Shown here one piece after another: positions 1-5,823 of a stretch of 10,268 nucleotides of DNA (positions are counted from its first letter, which is position 1; each line of letters opens with the position of its first letter). Location: positions 1 to 10,268 of the forward strand of contig JASHVQ010000222.1 in assembly GCA_030044485.1 (NCBI GenBank), given 5' to 3'. The notes below the pieces were generated by a model, which saw only the letters and a list, made by a program, of their open reading frames with translations, was not told the DNA's origin and searched no databases. The translations under genes and the position numbers were made by a program. The stretch is from Methylovirgula sp. (GTDB taxonomy: Bacteria; Pseudomonadota; Alphaproteobacteria; Rhizobiales; Beijerinckiaceae).

Positions 1-866
1 GGCTCCCTTTCGACGAGCGGCCATATGCGCCATTCGTCGGCGGCGGCGATGAGGTCGCGGATGCGTCGGTCCCATGTGGCAAAACGCGCCGCGATCTTGC
101 GCGGATCGCCGGGTTGCGCCCAGATGTCGGCGCTCCAATCTATGCCCGCCTGTTCATGCAGGACGGCGACGACATTGGTGATCCTGCCGCCGCGCAAAGG
201 ATAGTGCACGACATGCGCGCCGGGCCCCAGCCACAGCGTGCTTTCCGGCTGCCGCAGTTCCAGCGCGACACGGTCGGATTTGACGAGCGCCCGCCAGGCG
301 ACGTGGCGGGCCTTGCGCGGCATCTCGTCATGCCGTCCTTCGTTGAGCCGGGCGCGCACGAATGAATGAAGGCCGTCGGCGCCGATCAGGCAATCGCCGA
401 CATAGGAGGCATGCGTCGCGTCGTGTTCGGCGGCGAGCGTGACGCCGTCCTCGCCGGCCATGAAACCAGAAAGCACGCTGCCCGGCACGATATGAATGGA
501 CTGTTGCGCCATCGCCGCTTCGACGAGCGCCTTATGCAAATCGCTGCGATGCGCGAGCAAATAAGGCGCACCCCAGCGCCGCTCGGCCTCATCGAGCGGG
601 AACAGGACGATCGTTAAGCCGTCGCGGGCGCGCCGGACGTGAAGGGCTTTCGGAGCGAGCGCCGTGGCGGCGAGGCGCGGGAGAACGTCGAATTGGCGCA
701 AAATCGCGCTGGCATTGGGGGAGATTTGCAGTCCTGCGCCGATCTCGCTGGCAAGCGCCGTACGTTCCAGCAAGGTCACGCGCCAACCGCGCCGCGCCAT
801 GCCCAGCGCGGCGGCAAGCCCGCCGATCCCGGCGCCGGCGATCAGCGCATGGGGCGGATCGCGCAT
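1..866 (-). CDS. FAD-dependent monooxygenase (UbiH / salicylate hydroxylase-like), 3' end cut off by the window
   Basis: The frame stays open from an ATG at 866 to the window edge: 288 codons, with the C-terminus missing. Family role: class A flavoprotein monooxygenases use NAD(P)H and O2 to hydroxylate aromatic or related substrates. The N-terminal Rossmann dinucleotide fold is clear: LIAGAGIGGLAAAL at residues 8-21 (GxGxxG at 11-16), followed by an acidic strand end (LLER, 32-35) that would hold the FAD ribose. AGLQISPNA (44-52) and the DG motif GADGLHSFVR (162-171) are typical of the group. The second FAD motif (GD) would lie beyond the edge. The gene starts 21 bases after the stop of the CHCC zinc finger gene on the same strand, so the two probably form an operon. 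I see no strong Shine-Dalgarno sequence. The substrate cannot be told; ubiquinone hydroxylases and salicylate or 3-hydroxybenzoate hydroxylases share these motifs. Sure of the family, not of the reaction. Confidence 0.87.
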   Translation of the reverse strand, partial: MRDPPHALIAGAGIGGLAAALGMARRGWRVTLLERTALASEIGAGLQISPNASAILRQFDVLPRLAATALAPKALHVRRARDGLTIVLFPLDEAERRWGAPYLLAHRSDLHKALVEAAMAQQSIHIVPGSVLSGFMAGEDGVTLAAEHDATHASYVGDCLIGADGLHSFVRARLNEGRHDEMPRKARHVAWRALVKSDRVALELRQPESTLWLGPGAHVVHYPLRGGRITNVVAVLHEQAGIDWSADIWAQPGDPRKIAARFATWDRRIRDLIAAADEWRIWPLVERE

Positions 867-887
867 CGCTAGAGCGCCGAAGAAAAT

Positions 888-1136
888 CTAGGCGGGCGCC
901 GGCGACGTATAGGCGCACTCGGGCGGAACGCAGGCATCATGCGCAAGTGTCGCATCGTGGACATAATGGGTCGAACAATAGGGGCAGACCACGTCCGCGG
1001 CATCGCCCATGTCGATGAAAACATGCGGATGATCGCCGGGCGGCAGAGCGCCGATGCACATGAATTCCTTGGCGCCGATACGCACCTGCGCGACGCCCGG
1101 CTGATTGTGAAAATGCGGCGTGCCGTTGTCGATCAT
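888..1136 (-). CDS. CHCC-type zinc finger protein (NDUFS6-like, zf-CHCC)
   Basis: An 82-residue protein with the zf-CHCC pattern: Cys27, His36 (in GDHPHVFIDMGD), and Cys51/Cys54 in VCPYCSTHY. Members of this small family are related to the mitochondrial complex I accessory subunit NDUFS6 and are common in alphaproteobacteria, usually about 60-85 residues, so the length fits. The four ligands should bind one zinc ion; a link to respiratory complex I in bacteria is inference from the mitochondrial relative. The same frame continues upstream to a possible start at 1241, but that stretch is arginine-rich, lies in the divergent promoter region and has no family similarity, so the ATG at 1136 (MIDNGTPHF) is preferred. 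The C-terminal tail after residue 60 contains two further cysteines (70 and 74) and is probably variable. First gene of a probable two-gene operon with the FAD monooxygenase; divergent from the alpha/beta hydrolase. Confidence 0.87.
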   Translation of the reverse strand: MIDNGTPHFHNQPGVAQVRIGAKEFMCIGALPPGDHPHVFIDMGDAADVVCPYCSTHYVHDATLAHDACVPPECAYTSPAPA

Positions 1137-1227
1137 GAGAAGATCCCGCGTGGTCTGCGGGCAGCATAGGGGCGGGCGGCGAATTTGAACAGTGCAAATG
1201 CGCCGGCCGCCGCGACGCGAGCGCGCA

Positions 1228-1255
1228 TTGAAACGCGCCACGCCGCTGTTATTTT
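1228..1255 (+). promoter_or_regulatory. Candidate sigma-70 promoter for the hydrolase-cysE-DUF3126 unit
   Basis: TTGAAA (1228-1233) and TATTTT (1250-1255) are separated by 16 bases, a good match to the housekeeping -35/-10 pattern in otherwise GC-rich DNA. The -10 ends 9 bases before the hydrolase ATG at 1265, so transcription would start within about 1-3 bases of the start codon. The message would then be leaderless or nearly so, which agrees with the lack of a Shine-Dalgarno sequence there. Predicted from sequence only. Confidence 0.45.
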
Positions 1256-1264
1256 CCCGCCGGC

Positions 1265-2020
1265 ATGCAAGAATTCTCCTCCGGCGGCGTGCGGATCGCC
1301 TATATCGACGAAGCGCGGGGCGGAGAGCCGATCCTTCTCTTGCACGGCTTTGCTTCGAACCATTCGGTCAACTGGGTCTTCCCGCAATGGGTGAAAACGT
1401 TGACGGCGGCGGGGCGCCGCGTCATCGCGCTCGACAGCCGCGGCCATGGAAAGAGCGAGAAACTCTATCGGCCCGAGGATTACGCAATTCCCGAGATGGC
1501 CGATGATGCGCGCAATCTTCTGGATCGTTTGGACGTTACCAGGGCCGACATCATGGGCTATTCGATGGGGGCGCGAATCGCCACGCTCCTTGCCTTGGCG
1601 CACCCCGAAAGGGTTCGCTCGCTGATCATCGGCGGCATGAGCGACAAGCTTATCTCTTCGGCCGGCCTCGGTCCCGAGATTGCCGAGGCCATGGAAGCGC
1701 CGTCCGCCGCGGACTTGAAGCACGAGGGCGCAAAAATGTTTCGCCTCTTTGCCGAAGCGACGCGCAGCGATCTCAAAGCGCTTGCCGCCTGCGCGCGCGG
1801 TGCGAGGCTCAAGATCAGCGAAGCCGAACTTCAGCGCCTCGACGCGCCGGTCCTCGTCGCGGTCGGCTCCAAGGACCATATAGCGGGCGCGGCAGATCGG
1901 CTGGCCGCCAAAATCCCAGGAGCTCGCGTGTTAAGCATTCCGGACCGCGACCACAACCGCAGCGTCGGCGACGCCGTCTTTAAAGATGCGGTTCTCGGCT
2001 TTCTTAAGAGCCGGCCCTAG
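1265..2020 (+). CDS. Alpha/beta hydrolase
   Basis: A 251-residue protein with the complete alpha/beta hydrolase signature. The oxyanion-hole HG lies in LLLHGFAS (24-31). The nucleophile is Ser100 in GYSMGA (98-103). The acid is most likely Asp204 in GSKDHIAG, and the base is His230 in PDRDHNRSVGD near the C-terminus. ALDSRGHGKSE (55-65) is the conserved loop after strand 4. The family hydrolyses esters, amides, lactones and similar bonds; nothing visible fixes the substrate. There is no signal peptide or membrane segment, so it is probably cytoplasmic. The ATG at 1265 has no good Shine-Dalgarno sequence but sits just downstream of a plausible promoter, suggesting a leaderless message. It is followed after 70 bases by cysE on the same strand, so co-transcription is likely. 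A role in sulfur metabolism is not shown by anything in the protein. Confidence 0.9.
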   Translation: MQEFSSGGVRIAYIDEARGGEPILLLHGFASNHSVNWVFPQWVKTLTAAGRRVIALDSRGHGKSEKLYRPEDYAIPEMADDARNLLDRLDVTRADIMGYSMGARIATLLALAHPERVRSLIIGGMSDKLISSAGLGPEIAEAMEAPSAADLKHEGAKMFRLFAEATRSDLKALAACARGARLKISEAELQRLDAPVLVAVGSKDHIAGAADRLAAKIPGARVLSIPDRDHNRSVGDAVFKDAVLGFLKSRP

Positions 2021-2090
2021 GCCCCGTGCGAAAGGCGCTGCGGCGCATGCCAAAGCGTGATAGGAGAGGGCGGCTTTCTTCGGAGGTTTC

Positions 2091-2921
2091 GTGATTCCGG
2101 GCAATTCGCCGCTGGCGAGGCTACATAGCATCGATCGCACCGACTCGGTCTTTGCGCGGGTGCGCGCCGAAGGCGAGGAGATCGTGCGCCGCGAGCCGCA
2201 AATCGCCGGCTGGGTCGCTTCGACCATACTTGACCAGCCGACGCTCGAGGCGGCGATCGTCTGCCGGGTCGCTGCGCGCCTTGCTCACGATGAGGTCCCG
2301 GGCGAGTTCATTCGCCAGACCTATCTCGACGTCATTGCTCGCGAACCCGCGATCGGCGCGGCTTTTCGCACCGATATTCTGGCCACGTTGGACCGCGATC
2401 CCGCCTGCACGCGGCTTATCGAGCCCGTGCTCTATTTCAAGGGCTTCCATGCGATTGCCACGCATCGTCTCGCGCATGTTCTGTGGAATTCGGGCCAGCA
2501 GGATCTCGCCCTTTATCTGCAAAGCCGCTCCTCCGAGGTTTTCCAGACGGACATTCATCCGGCCGCCAAGATCGGCAAGGGCATATTCCTCGATCATGCG
2601 ACCGGGCTCGTCGTCGGCTCGACCGCGGTGATCGAAGACGATGTCTCCATCCTTCAGGACGTCACTCTGGGCGGCACCGGCAACGAGAGCGGCGACCGGC
2701 ATCCAAAAATCAGACATGGCGTATTGATCGGCGCCGGCGCCAAGATCCTCGGCAACATCGAGGTCGGCCACTGCGCGCGCATCGCCGCGGGCTCCGTCGT
2801 CCTGCGCCCGGTTCCGCCGAAGAAGACCGTGGCCGGCGTACCGGCAATGGTCGTCGGCGAGGCGGGCTGCGCCGAACCGGCGCGCACGATGGATCAGATT
2901 CTCGCTGCCAAGAAAGAATAG
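2091..2921 (+). CDS. cysE: Serine O-acetyltransferase
   Basis: A 276-residue protein closely matching CysE, which acetylates L-serine with acetyl-CoA to O-acetylserine, the first step of cysteine synthesis in the cytoplasm. An alpha-helical N-terminal domain (about 20-130) is followed by a left-handed beta-helix of hexapeptide repeats (about 150-260). Diagnostic stretches are KGFHAIATHRLAH (117-129), TDIHPAAKIGKG (153-164), LDHATGLVVG (167-176) and VTLGGTG with DRHPKI. By comparison with E. coli CysE, the catalytic pair should be His169 (in DHATG) and Asp154 (in TDIHP). Length is normal for the family. The start is a GTG with GGAGG at 2082-2086, four bases before it, which decides the start. 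In other bacteria CysE is inhibited by cysteine and joins CysK through its C-terminus; here the tail ends in KKE, without the terminal Ile that CysK binds in E. coli. The next gene begins three bases after the stop. Confidence 0.96.
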   Translation: MIPGNSPLARLHSIDRTDSVFARVRAEGEEIVRREPQIAGWVASTILDQPTLEAAIVCRVAARLAHDEVPGEFIRQTYLDVIAREPAIGAAFRTDILATLDRDPACTRLIEPVLYFKGFHAIATHRLAHVLWNSGQQDLALYLQSRSSEVFQTDIHPAAKIGKGIFLDHATGLVVGSTAVIEDDVSILQDVTLGGTGNESGDRHPKIRHGVLIGAGAKILGNIEVGHCARIAAGSVVLRPVPPKKTVAGVPAMVVGEAGCAEPARTMDQILAAKKE

Positions 2922-2924
2922 GTC

Positions 2925-3320
2925 TTGGACAAGGTCGAGTTGCGCAAACTGCAAGGCTTTCTGCGCGCCGCTTTCGGCAATCAGGGCTTGAGAGTCGTGC
3001 CCGCCAAGCGCAATCCCGAGGACGCCGAGATGCATCTCGGCGAGCGCAGCATCGCCTCGATCGTCGTCGACGACGAGGACGGCGATCGTTCCTTTGCCCT
3101 GGCGATGAAGATTCCCGTCGAACGCGCCGTCTTGCAGGACTATCTGCGGCGCCTCTTCGAGAACGACAAGCTGAGAATCGTGCCGCGGCCGAAGAAGAAC
3201 GACTCGGTCGAATTGAATTCTGGCGACGATTATCTGGGCGTCATTTCGGCCGATGATCCGAAAGGTCACAGCTACACGCTGCAGGTCGCCATTCTCGATT
3301 TCGATCTCGAAGACTATTGA
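2925..3320 (+). CDS. DUF3126 family protein with two tandem DUF3126-like copies
   Basis: A 131-residue protein of unknown function. DUF3126 proteins as I know them are about 70 residues, often found right after cysE in Hyphomicrobiales. This one is nearly twice that length because the domain is repeated. Copy A is roughly residues 5-65 and copy B roughly 67-129. Matching elements are LQGFLRAAFGN / LQDYLRRLFEN, LRVVPAKR / LRIVPRPK, VVDDEDGDRSF / ISADDPKGHSY, and hydrophobic strand ends. Copy B keeps the usual family ending AILDFDLED. The start is a TTG at 2925, chosen because it gives the expected MDKVELRKLQ N-terminus; it lies three bases after the cysE stop, with the Shine-Dalgarno region (AAGAA, AGG) inside the end of cysE. 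Translation is therefore probably coupled to cysE. There is no signal peptide or membrane segment, and the protein is acidic. The function cannot be stated. Confidence 0.86.
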   Translation: MDKVELRKLQGFLRAAFGNQGLRVVPAKRNPEDAEMHLGERSIASIVVDDEDGDRSFALAMKIPVERAVLQDYLRRLFENDKLRIVPRPKKNDSVELNSGDDYLGVISADDPKGHSYTLQVAILDFDLEDY

Positions 3321-3329
3321 GGCGCTGTT

Positions 3330-3935
3330 TCAGAGCGTGATGTTCTCGTCGAAATGCTCAGGCGCGAGCATCTTGTCGAAGCTCACCGCAAAGCCGCCAT
3401 CGAACATACGCACCACATGGCCGCTCGTCTGGCCGAGGACCACTTTCGTGCCGACCGCCGGCTTCGCGGCGGTGCTGATGGCGGCGCCCGATACCGAAAC
3501 GTCGATGAGCTTGACCACGTGCTCGCGGTCGCCTTCGATCTTCAGGATCGCGTGGCGGCGATGCGGAACGATGCGCTCGTGGCGGCGGTCCTCGGGCATG
3601 CCGAGAGCGGCGCGGTTGATGAGCCAGGTGAGCTGAATGGCGATCTTCTCGCGCTTGGCAAAAGGAAGGCTCATTTGGATCGCGAAGCCGCGCTCCGTGT
3701 GGCGCACGATCTTGCCTTCGATGCGGCCGATCTGGTCGAAATAGGCGACCACGCGTTCCCCGATCTCGCCGCGCACCGGTGCGACAACGGCCACTCCCCC
3801 GGGCGACATGTCGGTCGTCTGGCAAGGGAATTCGCGCTTGTCCTCAAGCATGTAGCGGCCGAGAAGGGCGATCTCGACACGCTGATGCCGTCGCCGCTCA
3901 GAGAACTTCTGTATGGGCTTGAGCATCGATTTCAT
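3330..3935 (-). CDS. Tandem PilZ-domain protein, probable c-di-GMP receptor
   Basis: A 201-residue protein made of two PilZ domains. PilZ domains bind cyclic di-GMP through an RxxxR stretch and a (D/N)xSxxG stretch. Domain 1 has R15-RHQ-R19 and D42-M-S-P-G-G47; domain 2 has R117-RHE-R121 and D145-V-S-V-S-G150. Both copies therefore keep all visible ligand-contact residues. There is no membrane segment or output domain, so it would act by binding a partner protein. The start is uncertain: I chose the ATG at 3935 (MKSMLKPIQ). A TTG at 3965 would add ten residues, and an ATG at 3926 would remove three; none has a clear Shine-Dalgarno sequence. The gene converges on DUF3126 with only nine bases between the stops and no visible terminator. 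It lies 113 bases downstream of the PAS gene on the same strand. Known relatives in Hyphomicrobiales have this same two-domain layout. Confidence 0.88.
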   Translation of the reverse strand: MKSMLKPIQKFSERRRHQRVEIALLGRYMLEDKREFPCQTTDMSPGGVAVVAPVRGEIGERVVAYFDQIGRIEGKIVRHTERGFAIQMSLPFAKREKIAIQLTWLINRAALGMPEDRRHERIVPHRRHAILKIEGDREHVVKLIDVSVSGAAISTAAKPAVGTKVVLGQTSGHVVRMFDGGFAVSFDKMLAPEHFDENITL

Positions 3936-4048
3936 TGAGGCGTCGCAGTTCGTTATCCGACCCAAGGCAGCGCGGCCTTAGGGTGAACGCGACGTATTAA
4001 GGCAGTCTTATCGAATTTGCGGAGAGAGGCGGGTTTTCGGCCCAAATC

Positions 4049-4642
4049 TCATCTGCCGCCCGGAATAACCCTTAAGTGCGACCGCAATTCTGGGGGATCT
4101 GGCCTCTGCGGCTCGGGAAATTGCGCGTCGAACGCGCCGCCCATAAGGGCCCCATCTTCGATGGCGCGCAGCGAGCGCAGGACCATGGCCTCGACGGCCA
4201 AGAGGCCAAGCCAGGTGGGCTTCTTGGCCGCCGTCATGAGTCCCAGGATGCGTGCTTGGGCATAGCCGTTGTGCCGCAAGGGCAGGAGCAGGATTTCGAG
4301 GTCGGCCTTGGCATAACCTTCGGGCCTTGCTTCGGCGCAGGCGATGACCGGACAGGCCGCGTCGATGACGGTCAGCAGGGCGGCGGCGATGTTCTGTTGG
4401 TCGCGCCCCCGCCAAAGGTCAAGAAAAGCGCGGCCCTTCTGCTCGCCGCAGAAGAACGCATTGACGCGGCTGCCGGACATCACGAAAGGGAAGTGATGCC
4501 CGTTATCGACCTCGAGCATGAAGAGATCGGCCAGCAGATTGCGGATGGCGCCAAGATCGATGTCCGAGCGCTCCGGCGCACTGCGTTCGCCGCGCAGGCG
4601 GTCCCAGTAGTCGAAAAGCTCGCGCGTCGCCAAATGTCTCAT
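4049..4642 (-). CDS. PAS domain protein (PAS_5 family)
   Basis: A 197-residue cytoplasmic protein. The N-terminal sequence ELFDYWDRLRGERSAPERSD (8-27), then IDLGAIRNLLADLFMLE (28-44), is the hallmark opening of the PAS_5 family, a set of single-domain PAS proteins abundant in alphaproteobacteria and of mostly unknown role. The rest continues as a PAS-like fold (FVMSGSRVNAFFC at 53-65, LEILLLPLRHNG at 115-126). There is no kinase, cyclase or HTH domain, so it may be a sensory or adaptor protein; that is inference. The ATG at 4642 is well supported by GGGGAG (4648-4653 on the opposite strand), five bases upstream. The leader immediately before that site contains a strong inverted repeat (4661-4716). 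The PilZ gene follows 113 bases downstream on the same strand. The same frame is open far upstream, across dusA, but that is antisense and not family-like. Confidence 0.87.
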   Translation of the reverse strand: MRHLATRELFDYWDRLRGERSAPERSDIDLGAIRNLLADLFMLEVDNGHHFPFVMSGSRVNAFFCGEQKGRAFLDLWRGRDQQNIAAALLTVIDAACPVIACAEARPEGYAKADLEILLLPLRHNGYAQARILGLMTAAKKPTWLGLLAVEAMVLRSLRAIEDGALMGGAFDAQFPEPQRPDPPELRSHLRVIPGGR

Positions 4643-4660
4643 TTCGGCTCCCCGCCGGTC

Positions 4661-4716
4661 ATTCTGGGATGCGCGGTGCCGCCATTGCTTCCAATTGGCA
4701 CGCGGCAGCCCAGAAT
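4661..4716 (-). promoter_or_regulatory. Long stem-loop in the leader of the PAS gene
   Basis: ATTCTGGG (4661-4668) and CCCAGAAT (4709-4716) are a perfect 8-base inverted repeat. Inside it, TGCCGC (4677-4682) can pair with GCGGCA (4702-4707), or alternatively GTGCC (4676-4680) with GGCAC (4697-4701), and the palindrome CCAATTGG sits at 4691-4698. The inner edge lies 18 bases before the PAS start codon, just upstream of its Shine-Dalgarno sequence, so it may be a leader RNA structure or a DNA operator. There is no U-tract on either side, so it is not an ordinary intrinsic terminator. Confidence 0.45.
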
Positions 4717-4798
4717 CTCTCTCTGCGGCGGGAATCGAGCAGCCTCTATGCCAGCCGCTCTGCGCGCGGCGATCCGAGGAGGAGACGCCAGAAGCTGC

Positions 4799-4804
4799 TA
4801 TAAG
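4799..4804 (+). promoter_or_regulatory. Candidate -10 element of dusA
   Basis: TATAAG ends six bases before the dusA ATG at 4811, which would put the transcription start on or next to the start codon. No good -35 element lies 16-18 bases upstream; GAGGAG occupies that place. The dusA start also lacks a nearby Shine-Dalgarno sequence (the purine run GAGGAGGAG at 4776-4784 is 26 bases away), which fits a leaderless message. Weak evidence. Confidence 0.3.
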
Positions 4805-4810
4805 CGCGGC

Positions 4811-5803
4811 ATGGGATCTGAGGCCTATCGTTTCGCCATAGCTCCGATGATGGATTGGACGGATCGGCATTGCCGCTACTTCCATCGCATCCTTTCGCGG
4901 CGCGCTCGGCTCTATACGGAAATGTTGACCGCCGCCGCGGTGCTCAATGGCGATCGCCTGCGGTTGCTCGACCACGACGAAGCCGAACATCCGCTTGCCG
5001 TGCAGCTCGGCGGATCGCAGCCTCGTGAGCTTGCCGAGGCTGCCGCGATTTGCGCCGATTTCGGCTATGACGAGATCAACCTCAACGTCGGCTGCCCCTC
5101 CGAACGCGTGCAAAACGGAGCCTTCGGCGCATGTCTGATGCGCGAGCCGGCGCGCGTCGCCGAATGCGTCGCGGCGATGAAGGCGCGCGTGGCCCTGCCG
5201 GTCACCGTGAAGTGCCGTCTCGGCGTTGACGAACAGGAAAAGGATGCGCTGTTCATTTTCGCGGAGGCGGTGATTCAGGCTGGCGCCGACGCGCTCATCG
5301 TTCATGCCCGCAAGGCTTGGCTCAAGGGACTTTCGCCGCGCGACAACAGAACCGTGCCGCCTCTCGATTATACGCCGGTGCGCGCCCTCAAGCAGGCCCA
5401 TCCGCATATTCCCGTCGTGCTCAATGGCGGCCTCGCCGACCTGAGCCAGATGAAGGCCGAGCTTGCGGGTGTCGACGGCTTAATGATCGGCCGCGCCGCC
5501 TACCAGGATCCGGCGCTGTTGCTTGATGTCGACAGAGTTTTCTTCGACGCCGAGGCGCCGGTCGAAAGCCGCCGCGCGGCCGTCGAGGCGTATCTTCCCT
5601 ACATTGAAGCGCGCCTCAAGGAAGGCGCGCCTCTTTCCGCGATGACGCGTCACATGCTCGGCCTCTATAACGGATTGTCGGGTGCGCGCGCCTTTCGCCG
5701 GCATCTGGCGACGCAGGCGGCGAAGCCCGGCGCGGGCGTGGAGGTCGTGCGCGAAGCGATGGCCTGGGTGAGGGAAGACGAGCGCACCGCGGCCGCCGAA
5801 TAG
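4811..5803 (+). CDS. dusA: tRNA-dihydrouridine(20/20a) synthase DusA
   Basis: A 330-residue FMN enzyme that reduces uridine 20 (and 20a) in the tRNA D-loop with NADPH. The N-terminal TIM barrel shows FAIAPMMDWTDRHCR (8-22) at the FMN site, LYTEMLT (34-40), VQLGG (64-68), and INLNVGCPSERVQNGAFGAC (89-108) with catalytic Cys95. It also shows VTVKCRLG (131-138), where Lys134 should contact FMN, then IVHARKAWLKGLSP, LNGGL and MIGRAAYQDP. The C-terminal helical part (about 245-320) binds tRNA. The spacing of DWTDRHCR, the QNGAFGA extension after the catalytic Cys, and HARKAWLKGLSP mark it as DusA rather than DusB or DusC. Length is typical. The ATG at 4811 gives the expected short N-terminus; an upstream in-frame ATG (4748) would add an arginine-rich extension lacking family similarity. 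Divergent from the PAS gene, convergent with the glycosyltransferase (20 bases between stops). Confidence 0.95.
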   Translation: MGSEAYRFAIAPMMDWTDRHCRYFHRILSRRARLYTEMLTAAAVLNGDRLRLLDHDEAEHPLAVQLGGSQPRELAEAAAICADFGYDEINLNVGCPSERVQNGAFGACLMREPARVAECVAAMKARVALPVTVKCRLGVDEQEKDALFIFAEAVIQAGADALIVHARKAWLKGLSPRDNRTVPPLDYTPVRALKQAHPHIPVVLNGGLADLSQMKAELAGVDGLMIGRAAYQDPALLLDVDRVFFDAEAPVESRRAAVEAYLPYIEARLKEGAPLSAMTRHMLGLYNGLSGARAFRRHLATQAAKPGAGVEVVREAMAWVREDERTAAAE

Positions 5804-5823
5804 GACCGGCCGGCTCTATTTCT

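Noticed and set aside
1133..1879. Minus-strand frame of 248 codons opposite the hydrolase, overlapping the divergent promoter.
   Set aside because: The plus strand codes a hydrolase with a full catalytic triad; the shadow is Arg/Ala/His-rich and has no motif.
2121..3269. Minus-strand frame of 382 codons across cysE and DUF3126.
   Set aside because: It lies opposite two recognised genes in GC-rich DNA, and its translation resembles no family.
4076..4810. Long in-frame extension upstream of dusA through the PAS gene.
   Set aside because: It is antisense to the PAS gene, and DusA proteins begin shortly before the APMxDWTD motif, matching the ATG at 4811.
5804..5823. CCGGCCGG palindrome between the dusA and glycosyltransferase stops as a bidirectional terminator.
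   Set aside because: The self-complementary 8-mer leaves no loop, and no convincing stem with a T-tract is present.
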